Positions 6,049 to 11,560 of a DNA stretch of 11,560 bases are shown here, in pieces. Position numbers and translations under genes: made by a program. The stretch's first letter is position 1; each line of letters begins with the position of its first letter. The notes beneath the pieces were generated by a model. It was not told the DNA's origin and did no database searches. It saw only the letters and a program-made list of their open reading frames with translations. Source of the DNA: Pseudomonadota bacterium (lineage in GTDB: Bacteria; Pseudomonadota; Alphaproteobacteria; Rhodobacterales; Rhodobacteraceae); the NCBI GenBank assembly GCA_027592105.1, contig JAQCLA010000057.1, positions 1 through 11,560 of the forward strand, read 5' to 3'.

Positions 6049-7050
6049 TCACGCCTCGTCGTAGATGACTTCGAGGGACGGCTTGTGAACCGCATTCTTG
6101 CCGCGCATATCCATATCGGTGGCAGGCTCAAGCGTTATGCCAGCGCCTGTTTCCGATCCATCGAACAGCTGCAACAGCTGGTCTTGGTTCAGCGCGACGG
6201 GCTTCATCGGCGGCGCGACGGCGACATGGTCGCCAAGCGCGGCAAACAAGCTGCCCCATTCGCTTTCAGCGGTGCCGACGATTTGGTAATTCGCCGATTT
6301 CTTGCGCAGATCGTCGTTTTGCGGAATGGCGGCCAGGATCGGGATGCCAACAGCCTCGGCAAAGGCTTGCGCCTCGCCCGAGCCGTCATCCTTGTTGATC
6401 ACAAGGCCAGCAACGCCGACATTGCCGCCCAGCTTGCGGAAATATTCCACCGCCGAGCAAACGTTGTTGGCCACATAAAGCGACTGAAGGTCATTCGAGG
6501 CGACCAAGATCACCTTTTGCGCCATGTCGCGTGCGATGGGCAGGCCAAAGCCGCCGCAGACCACATCGCCCAAGAAGTCGAGCAGGACATAGTCGAAATC
6601 CCAATCATGGAAGCCCAGCTTTTCGAGAAGCTCGAAACCATGGATGATCCCGCGACCGCCACAGCCGCGCCCGACCTCGGGGCCGCCAAGCTCCATCGCG
6701 AAAACACCGCCGCGCTTGAAGCAGACATCGCCGATTTTCACTTCCTCGCCTGCCAGCTTTTTCTGGGTCGAGGTTTCGATAATCGTGGGGCAGGCCTTGC
6801 CGCCAAACAGCAACGAGGTGGTATCCGATTTCGGGTCGCAGCCGATCAACAGCACGCGCTTTCCCTGTTCGGCCATCATGTGGCTGAGGTTTGCGAGCGT
6901 GAAACTCTTGCCGATGCCGCCCTTGCCGTAGATCGCGATGATCTGCGTTTTCTTGGTCGGCTCGCCCTGCGGCACCTCGAGCGTGGGCTCATTGGCTTCT
7001 TCGCGCAGCTTGGCGTCGTAATCACGCAGGTTTGGAACATCGAGGCTCAT
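6049..7050 (-). CDS. bchX: Chlorophyllide a reductase iron protein subunit X
   Basis: 333-residue NifH-like ATPase. As a homodimer it binds one [4Fe-4S] cluster between subunits and passes electrons, with ATP hydrolysis, to the BchY-BchZ core. Visible features are the P-loop GKGGIGKS (42-49), the switch-like CDPKSDTTSLL (71-81), and the bridging cluster cysteines Cys130 (GRGCGGRG) and Cys165 (DVVCGGFG). The roughly 30-residue N-terminal extension before the P-loop is usual for BchX as opposed to BchL. The ATG overlaps the bchC stop (ATGA), with a good GGGAGAA SD. The stop overlaps or nearly touches the bchY start. Sits second in the bchCXYZ block. Confidence 0.99.
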   Translation of the reverse strand: MSLDVPNLRDYDAKLREEANEPTLEVPQGEPTKKTQIIAIYGKGGIGKSFTLANLSHMMAEQGKRVLLIGCDPKSDTTSLLFGGKACPTIIETSTQKKLAGEEVKIGDVCFKRGGVFAMELGGPEVGRGCGGRGIIHGFELLEKLGFHDWDFDYVLLDFLGDVVCGGFGLPIARDMAQKVILVASNDLQSLYVANNVCSAVEYFRKLGGNVGVAGLVINKDDGSGEAQAFAEAVGIPILAAIPQNDDLRKKSANYQIVGTAESEWGSLFAALGDHVAVAPPMKPVALNQDQLLQLFDGSETGAGITLEPATDMDMRGKNAVHKPSLEVIYDEA

Positions 7051-8054
7051 GCGGCGTTCTCCCTTTTTGGTCCAACCGCTTCACTGCTTGAGGATGTCCA
7101 GTTCAGGATCATCTTCAGGCAAGCCGGGTCTTCGAACGCGGTCTGATACGCACTCTCGGCTTGATCAGCGGATGCGGTATGCGTGATCAGTCCCGACAGG
7201 CTGAGTGCGCCATGGTCGATCAGGTCACGCGTTGCGGTAAGATCTTCGCGGGTCCATTCTGCAGCGATGCGAAAACGGGCCTCCCGAAGGAATGCGGGCG
7301 GAAAGGCGAATTGCAGCGGCTCGGGGTAAAAGCCCGCCAAAACGATCTCGCCGCCCTTGGCAAGCCTGCCGACCATCGTGTCGAGCAGGGAGGACACACC
7401 CGAAGCGTCATAAATGCAGCCGTAGTCGCGGCGCGGATCGGCATCGGGATGAATGACATCATAGCCAAGACCGCCCTGTTGGCGGTCGGCGTTGATTTCC
7501 CAAACGGTCGGGGCTGGCCCACCGGCGGCAATCGTCAGCCGCGCCAAAAGGCGGCCGAAAACACCGTGACCAATGATCAGCTCGGGCAGTCGGGTGTTCA
7601 TGCCTGCAAGGGCATGGCGGGCGGTCGCGGCCAGCGCCAAAAGCGCGCCCTCGGCCCCAAGTGCCGGGTCGATCCGCACAACGCGATTGGCGGCGGTGAC
7701 CAAACGGCTTGCGGCACCGCCGAACAGCCCCTTGACCTCACCATAGCAATTCGCGCCGGGCACGAAGACGACATCACCCACCTTGAACCCGGTGCCGTGC
7801 CCTGCGGCGACAACTTCGCCGGCGGCCTCGTAGCCGGGGACAAGCGGATAACCCATTCCGGGAAAGGGCGGCATCTCGCCCGACCAGAACAGCTTTTCGG
7901 TGCCTGTGGAAATACCCGAATGACGCACATCCACCACAAGGTCATCAGGACCGGGATCGGTCAGGTCGAGTTGACCTAAGCCGAGGGTCTTGGGGCCTTG
8001 AAGGATGACGGCGTTCGAGATCACGGGTGTCTTTCCTGACATGAGCGCAAGCAC
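7047..8054 (-). CDS. bchC: 3-hydroxyethyl bacteriochlorophyllide a dehydrogenase
   Basis: 335-residue NAD-dependent dehydrogenase of the medium-chain type. It oxidises the C3 hydroxyethyl group to acetyl, giving bacteriochlorophyllide a. The block GISTGTEKLFWSGEMPPFPG with GMGYPLVPGYEAAGEV (about 47-82) is diagnostic of BchC. VPGANCYG and LFGGAASRLV follow, and the nucleotide-binding GHGVFG is at 162-167. The chosen start is GTG at 8054, preceded by AGGA with 9-nt spacing; an in-frame ATG at 8042 lacks a visible SD but would remove only four residues. The gene follows a promoter with two PpsR-type operators, so it can be transcribed independently of crtEF as well as by read-through. Confidence 0.97.
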   Translation of the reverse strand: MLALMSGKTPVISNAVILQGPKTLGLGQLDLTDPGPDDLVVDVRHSGISTGTEKLFWSGEMPPFPGMGYPLVPGYEAAGEVVAAGHGTGFKVGDVVFVPGANCYGEVKGLFGGAASRLVTAANRVVRIDPALGAEGALLALAATARHALAGMNTRLPELIIGHGVFGRLLARLTIAAGGPAPTVWEINADRQQGGLGYDVIHPDADPRRDYGCIYDASGVSSLLDTMVGRLAKGGEIVLAGFYPEPLQFAFPPAFLREARFRIAAEWTREDLTATRDLIDHGALSLSGLITHTASADQAESAYQTAFEDPACLKMILNWTSSSSEAVGPKRENAA

Positions 8055-8086
8055 ACAAGAGAATCCTGCACCTGCGGCAACTTGAC

Positions 8087-8104
8087 TGTCAGTTTATCCT
8101 GACA
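8087..8104 (-). promoter_or_regulatory. PpsR/CrtJ-type operator, promoter-proximal site of bchC
   Basis: TGTCAGTTTATCCTGACA fits TGT-N12-ACA with perfect 6-bp half-sites TGTCAG/CTGACA. It covers the proposed -10 region of bchC. In Rhodobacter, CrtJ/PpsR represses bch, crt and puc genes under oxygen by binding such palindromes. Confidence 0.85.
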
Positions 8105-8118
8105 CTATTTTATGTCAA
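8091..8118 (-). promoter_or_regulatory. Core promoter of bchC (sigma70 type)
   Basis: On the minus strand a consensus TTGACA (8118-8113) is followed after 16 nt by TAAACT (8096-8091; 4 of 6 matches to TATAAT). Transcription would start near 8084, leaving a leader of about 30 nt to the GTG. Each hexamer lies within one of the two PpsR-type palindromes, so bound repressor would block polymerase directly. Confidence 0.7.
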
Positions 8119-8130
8119 TCCAAATAGACA
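8113..8130 (-). promoter_or_regulatory. PpsR/CrtJ-type operator, promoter-distal site of bchC
   Basis: TGTCAATCCAAATAGACA also fits TGT-N12-ACA, with less symmetric half-sites. It covers the -35 hexamer. Eight nt separate it from the proximal site (26 bp centre to centre), the same spacing as I recall for the two cooperative CrtJ sites of R. capsulatus bchC. Confidence 0.8.
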
Positions 8131-8138
8131 CATGTGTC
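8127..8138. repeat. 12-bp perfect palindrome between crtF and bchC
   Basis: GACACATGTGTC is fully self-complementary with no spacer and shares its first four bases with the distal PpsR-type operator. It lies immediately upstream of the bchC -35 region and 10 nt after crtF. It may be an extra protein-binding site, or chance. Confidence 0.4.
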
Positions 8139-8147
8139 AGGTTTTCT

Positions 8148-9287
8148 TTACGCCTTGCGGGCTTGCACCACGGAAGTGATGAAAGGTCGGCCTGTCTTGG
8201 GCACCACGATATCGACAAAACCGGCCGCCTGAAGATGCCCGGAAATCTCAGCGGCGCTGCGCGCGCGCCCTGTTCCCATGGCAAGGCAATACAGGCCAAA
8301 ATAGGCGTCGCCCGCCCGATTGGGGTGCGCGCCGCCTGACATCGGTTCGCTGATAATAATCCGCCCGCCTGCCGGAAGTGCGGCATGCGCCTTGGCCAAA
8401 AGCATGCGTACCGTATCGTCGGAATGATCGTAGAGAACCCGGATCAGGCTGATCGCATCGGCACCAGCGGGCAGCGTATCGGTGCGAAAACTACCGCCCG
8501 TGATCGTGACGCGATGGGCAAAGCCCGCATCGTTGAACCGCTGCGTTGCCGGCGCGATCACTTGCGGCAAGTCGAACAAATGCAGCGCGAGATTAGGGTA
8601 TGCACGCCCAACCGCGGCAAGAAAGGCACCCGTTCCCCCACCCACATCCAAAAGCCGCGTCACACCGCCAAGATCCATCGCGCCCAGCGCCTCTTGCGCG
8701 ACAAGGGTTTGGCTATCGGCCATCAGCTGGGAATAAGTAGCGGCGACCTCGGGGTCGATCTTGCCGCTTGCGCCGAAAACATAAGGCCAGAACGCGGCCA
8801 ACTCGGTTGCGGGCGCATCACGGAAAAAGGCGACGGGGTCGGCCATGTCACGATAAAGCACATCATGGTGGCGGATCATCTGCGCAAGGCCCGGAATACC
8901 CGGAAGCGCCGCACCCAGACGACCCAGACCATAGCGTCCATCGCTTGTGCGTTGCATCAAGCCCAGCGCGCTGGCCGCTTGGCATAGAACCCACAACCGA
9001 TCGGGGGCGACACCAACCCGAAGGGCCAAAGCCTCAACACTGCGGGGGCGGTCAGAGAGATGATCGGCCAAATCCAAAGCGACAAAGGCCATCAAAACCT
9101 GGCTATGCAAGAACCCCGCGACCAGATCGAACAGCGCCTCGCCATCCTTGCGCGCGACACGCGCAGCAATCGGTGTGCGCGCGGCCCAGCGCTGAAACCG
9201 GTCCGAACGCAGCAAACCCGTACGCCACGCATAGATCCGATCGCGCAGGCGCGGGCGGTCATCTTGCATGGGGTCGGCCACGGACAT
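8148..9287 (-). CDS. crtF: Hydroxyneurosporene/demethylspheroidene O-methyltransferase
   Basis: 379-residue SAM-dependent methyltransferase that methylates the C1 hydroxyl of acyclic hydroxycarotenoids, giving the methoxy group of spheroidene or spirilloxanthin. The N-terminal helical dimerisation domain (about 45-200, plant O-methyltransferase-like) is followed by the Rossmann core with the SAM motif LLDVGGGTG (212-220), FDLPQV (238-243) and RVLYDHSDDT (283-292), where His288 is at the usual catalytic-base position. The ATG at 9287 lies 4 nt after the crtE stop. No clear SD precedes it, so translation probably depends on ribosomes finishing crtE. The stop is followed by the 93-nt bchC promoter region, without an obvious terminator. 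Confidence 0.95.
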   Translation of the reverse strand: MSVADPMQDDRPRLRDRIYAWRTGLLRSDRFQRWAARTPIAARVARKDGEALFDLVAGFLHSQVLMAFVALDLADHLSDRPRSVEALALRVGVAPDRLWVLCQAASALGLMQRTSDGRYGLGRLGAALPGIPGLAQMIRHHDVLYRDMADPVAFFRDAPATELAAFWPYVFGASGKIDPEVAATYSQLMADSQTLVAQEALGAMDLGGVTRLLDVGGGTGAFLAAVGRAYPNLALHLFDLPQVIAPATQRFNDAGFAHRVTITGGSFRTDTLPAGADAISLIRVLYDHSDDTVRMLLAKAHAALPAGGRIIISEPMSGGAHPNRAGDAYFGLYCLAMGTGRARSAAEISGHLQAAGFVDIVVPKTGRPFITSVVQARKA

Positions 9288-9291
9288 CGGC

Positions 9292-10161
9292 TTAAATCAT
9301 CTGGTTTGCAGGAAGCACTGGCGTCAACCGCTCGGCGGTCTTGCGCACCAAGGCCGCCAAGGCCGCCTCACCCGCGCAAGAGGGGATGGAGGAAATCGCA
9401 CCGGACAGGATATCCTCGAGCCGTCGGATCGCACCGCGCACGCCAAGGGCGGCGACTGCATTCGGGCGGCCGTTGATTTCGTCTTGATGGGCGGGCTTGC
9501 CCAGCGTCGCCTCGTCATAAAGCGCATCGCGCAGATCATCGGCGACCTGAAACGCCTCGCCGATGCGCGCGCCAAGCTCTGTCCAAGCCTCGGGGTCTTC
9601 GCCCGCTGCCGCTGCACCCATCCGGGTGGCCGCCACAAACAATGCGCCGGTCTTGGCGCGGTGATAGGCGGAAAGATCGATCTTCGCTTCGCTTTCCCAG
9701 CCTTGGCCGGCGCAGATGCCGCCGGGCATGCCGCTGGTCTCGCCCAAGATACGCAAAAGCTGTAGGCCGCGTTTGGGGTCGGCCTCGGCCGCACGGGTCA
9801 AGACCTCGAACGCCATGATGATCAGCGAATCACCTGTCAAAAGCGCCAAGGGCTCACCATAGGCACGATGAACCGAGGGTTTGCCGCGCCGCGTATCGGC
9901 ATTGTCGAAGCAAGGCATGTCGTCATGCACAAGGCTGGCGCAATGGATCAGTTCGATCGCCGTGGCCGCCGCATTGGCCATTGCGGGCTGATCATCGCCG
10001 CAGGCCAGCGAGACCGACATGCAGATTGTGGGCCTGATGCGCGCACCGCCGGGGTTCACCGCATAATCAACGGCAGCGGCCAGTTTTGGCGGCGGGCTAC
10101 CCGCTTGGCCCAATCGGATTGCGCTGGAAATCGCGGCTTCGATCCGGGGTTTCAACGACAT
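9292..10161 (-). CDS. crtE: Geranylgeranyl diphosphate synthase
   Basis: 289-residue all-helical trans-prenyltransferase that elongates allylic diphosphates with IPP to GGPP, the precursor of carotenoids and of the bacteriochlorophyll phytyl tail. The first Asp-rich motif is DDMPCFD (80-86) in LVHDDMPCFDNADTRRGKPS, the second is DDLRD (208-212) in FQVADDLRD, and GGARIRP (38-44) is the IPP-binding region, with Ala in place of the usual Lys in GGKRIRP. The ATG at 10161 has GAGAGG about 7 nt upstream. First gene of the crtEF-bchCXYZ-puf superoperon, divergent from crtD across a 115-nt gap with two PpsR-type sites. Length is normal. Confidence 0.96.
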   Translation of the reverse strand: MSLKPRIEAAISSAIRLGQAGSPPPKLAAAVDYAVNPGGARIRPTICMSVSLACGDDQPAMANAAATAIELIHCASLVHDDMPCFDNADTRRGKPSVHRAYGEPLALLTGDSLIIMAFEVLTRAAEADPKRGLQLLRILGETSGMPGGICAGQGWESEAKIDLSAYHRAKTGALFVAATRMGAAAAGEDPEAWTELGARIGEAFQVADDLRDALYDEATLGKPAHQDEINGRPNAVAALGVRGAIRRLEDILSGAISSIPSCAGEAALAALVRKTAERLTPVLPANQMI

Positions 10162-10209
10162 GCGCGGCCTCTCTGATCACTGGGAATCTGCCCGGTCTGA
10201 CAGCCCATG

Positions 10210-10227
10210 TGTAAATCAGGGTGGACA
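10210..10227. promoter_or_regulatory. PpsR/CrtJ-type operator, crtE-proximal site
   Basis: TGTAAATCAGGGTGGACA fits TGT-N12-ACA, with weaker outer symmetry than its partner. It overlaps a possible crtE -10 (TTTACA, 10215-10210 on the minus strand), 17 nt from a TTGCCA at 10238-10233. That core promoter is only a suggestion. Confidence 0.55.
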
Positions 10228-10240
10228 AATGCTGGCAAAC

Positions 10241-10258
10241 TGTCAACATGAATTGACA
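10241..10258. promoter_or_regulatory. PpsR/CrtJ-type operator, crtD-proximal site
   Basis: TGTCAACATGAATTGACA is a perfect 6-bp half-site palindrome, TGTCAA/TTGACA, fitting TGT-N12-ACA. It ends 18 nt before the crtD GTG, just ahead of its SD, so a bound repressor would cover the crtD transcription or translation start and lie upstream of crtE. Centre-to-centre distance to the other site is 31 bp. Confidence 0.8.
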
Positions 10259-10261
10259 CTT

Positions 10262-10270
10262 GAGGAGGAA
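10262..10270 (+). promoter_or_regulatory. crtD ribosome binding site
   Basis: GAGGAGGAA lies about 6 nt before the GTG at 10277 and supports that start. The only nearby ATG upstream (in the operator) runs into TGA after two codons. Confidence 0.7.
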
Positions 10271-10276
10271 AGCCCT

Positions 10277-11560
10277 GTGCAAGACGCGCCTATCCGTGCG
10301 GTCGTGATTGGCGCCGGTATTGGCGGCCTTGCGGCGGCACTGCGCCTTGCGCATGCGGGCCTTACAGTCACGGTCATCGATGCGGCACCCACCGTAGGCG
10401 GCAAGATGCGCACCCGCGATAGCGTTGCAGGCCCGGTTGATATCGGGCCAACCGTGATGACCCTAAAAGGTGAGTTCGAGACGCTTTTTGCCGATGTCGG
10501 CGCAAAGCTGTCGGATCATGTCACCTTGATCCCCGACACGATCTTGGCGCGGCATTTTTGGCGCGATGGATCGGTGCTTGACCTCCACCGCGACCCAGCG
10601 CGCAATGCCGAGGCGATTGGCGCATTCGCAGGCGCGAACGCGGCGAAGCAGTTCGCGCGATTCTGCGACCGCGCCGCCCGTCTCTTTGCCGCCTTTGAGG
10701 GGCCGATGATGCAGGCACCCAGCCCACGGCTTGCAGGGCTTGTGGCCCATGTGTTGAAAAACCCGACGATCATTCCCGCGATGGCACCGGGCTTTAGCCT
10801 TGCCGCCAGCCTTGCCCGGCAGTTTAGCGATCCGCGCCTGCGCCAACTTTTCGGCCGCTACGCCACCTATGTCGGCGGCTCCCCCTATGACAGCCCAGCG
10901 GTACTTGGCCTGATCTGGCAATCCGAGGCCAGTGGCGTCTGGCGCGTTCAGGGCGGCATGCACAAGCTAGCACTTGCCATGCAAGATTTGGCGTTGACCC
11001 GCGGCGCGGCCTTTCGCTTTGGCGCGCGCGCGATACGGATCGAACAGCAAGACGGCCGCGTGATCGCGGTGCATCTGGACGATGGTACCCGGCTGGCCGC
11101 TGATCTGGTGGTGTTCAACGGCGACCCCAAGGCGCTGGTCGATGGGCATCTTGGCCCCAGGCCTACGAATGCCGTGCCGCGCAAAGCGGTGGCCGCGCGC
11201 AGCTTGTCGGCCTTTGTCTGGGGCTTTGCCGCCGAACCCGTGGGGGTGGAGCTTGCCCATCACAATGTCTTTTTCTGTGACGATCCGGCACAGGAGTTTC
11301 GCGATCTTACCGCCGGTCGCATGCCCAGCGACGGCACGCTTTACGTTTGCGCCCAAGACCGAGGCGGCGCGCCGCCCTTGGGGCCAGAGCGCTTCGAGAT
11401 TATTTTGAACGGCCCGCCCGGTCACCCCTCGACTCTGGAGGATGCATATACATGTCGAACACGCACATTCGAAACACTCACGAAGATGGGTCTGCGGTTC
11501 TCGCCCACCCCACAGGTCAGCGCGCTGCACATGCCGGGGGATTTCGACAGGGACTTTCCA
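10277..11560 (+). CDS. crtD: Hydroxyneurosporene desaturase (1-hydroxycarotenoid 3,4-desaturase), 3' end cut off
   Basis: 428 codons, open to the window edge; the family is near 495 residues, so about 65 are missing. FAD-dependent CrtI-type oxidoreductase that introduces the C3-C4 double bond into 1-hydroxy or 1-methoxy neurosporene in the spheroidene pathway. The N-terminal dinucleotide-binding motif IGAGIGGLAAALRLAHAG (11-28) is followed by VIDAAPTVGGKMRTR and DIGPTVMTL. The blocks LFGRYATYVGGSP, FNGDPKAL (about 280-287), HHNVFFCDDPAQEF and LYVCAQDR identify CrtD rather than CrtI. The start is GTG with a strong SD. It is divergent from crtE, and crtC would be expected to follow as in Rhodobacter. 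Its regulation by the operators at 10210-10258 is inferred. Confidence 0.95.
   Translation, partial: MQDAPIRAVVIGAGIGGLAAALRLAHAGLTVTVIDAAPTVGGKMRTRDSVAGPVDIGPTVMTLKGEFETLFADVGAKLSDHVTLIPDTILARHFWRDGSVLDLHRDPARNAEAIGAFAGANAAKQFARFCDRAARLFAAFEGPMMQAPSPRLAGLVAHVLKNPTIIPAMAPGFSLAASLARQFSDPRLRQLFGRYATYVGGSPYDSPAVLGLIWQSEASGVWRVQGGMHKLALAMQDLALTRGAAFRFGARAIRIEQQDGRVIAVHLDDGTRLAADLVVFNGDPKALVDGHLGPRPTNAVPRKAVAARSLSAFVWGFAAEPVGVELAHHNVFFCDDPAQEFRDLTAGRMPSDGTLYVCAQDRGGAPPLGPERFEIILNGPPGHPSTLEDAYTCRTRTFETLTKMGLRFSPTPQVSALHMPGDFDRDFP

Noticed and set aside
6085..7146. 353-codon plus-strand frame opposite bchX and the end of bchC
   Set aside because: Mirrors the bchX codon pattern, has no recognisable domain, and spans the bchC/bchX junction.
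8127..8150. Terminator after crtF
   Set aside because: The palindrome has no loop and no T-tract follows it in the direction of crtF transcription, so read-through into bchC is likely.
10253..10258. TTGACA as a -35 element for crtD
   Set aside because: It lies only 18 nt before the GTG, leaving no room for a -10 and start site; it is better explained as a half of the PpsR-type palindrome.
10463..11530. Two minus-strand frames opposite crtD
   Set aside because: The plus-strand GTG-initiated frame carries the CrtD motifs throughout and a strong SD; the minus frames show none.

Overview
The window is a segment of a photosynthesis gene cluster from a high-GC alphaproteobacterium, most likely of the Rhodobacteraceae (Roseobacter/Rhodovulum type). 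The gene order crtD / crtE-crtF-bchC-bchX-bchY-bchZ-pufQ-pufB-pufA-pufL-pufM-pufC is the arrangement known from Rhodobacter-type clusters. PufC (reaction-centre tetraheme cytochrome) follows pufM, rather than the small protein PufX of Rhodobacter sphaeroides/capsulatus. This is typical of aerobic anoxygenic phototrophs of the Roseobacter group and of Rhodovulum. The sequence alone does not fix the genus.

Layout. Everything from 10161 down to 1 is on the minus strand and reads as one continuous superoperon. crtE and crtF (10161-8148) make GGPP and O-methylate hydroxycarotenoids. A 93-nt gap carries the bchC promoter with two PpsR/CrtJ-type operators. bchC, bchX, bchY and bchZ (8054-2872) convert chlorophyllide a towards bacteriochlorophyllide a. 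pufQ (2875-2657) follows with a 4-nt overlap. pufB, pufA, pufL, pufM and the first 21 codons of pufC (2442-1) encode the LH1 antenna and the reaction centre. On the plus strand crtD (from 10277, cut by the window end) diverges from crtE across a 115-nt regulatory gap holding two more PpsR-type sites.

How it works together. crtE supplies C20 prenyl diphosphate; crtD and crtF act late in the spheroidene branch; bchXYZ and bchC reduce ring B and oxidise the C3 side chain of the bacteriochlorin; PufBA and PufLMC bind these pigments and perform light capture and charge separation. Most junctions are translationally coupled: GTGA or ATGA contacts at bchC/bchX, bchX/bchY and bchZ/pufQ, and TGATG at pufL/pufM. 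Stem-loops flanking pufBA fit the known differential mRNA stability of puf segments.

The genes are all familiar and no new system is evident. The least ordinary places are the bchY-bchZ junction, which holds a GC-rich repeat-like element and a 38-codon reading frame coupled at both ends; the four PpsR-type operators; the Shine-Dalgarno sequences built into Gly-Gly codons at the ends of pufL and pufM; and a BchY N-terminus longer than the form I remember.
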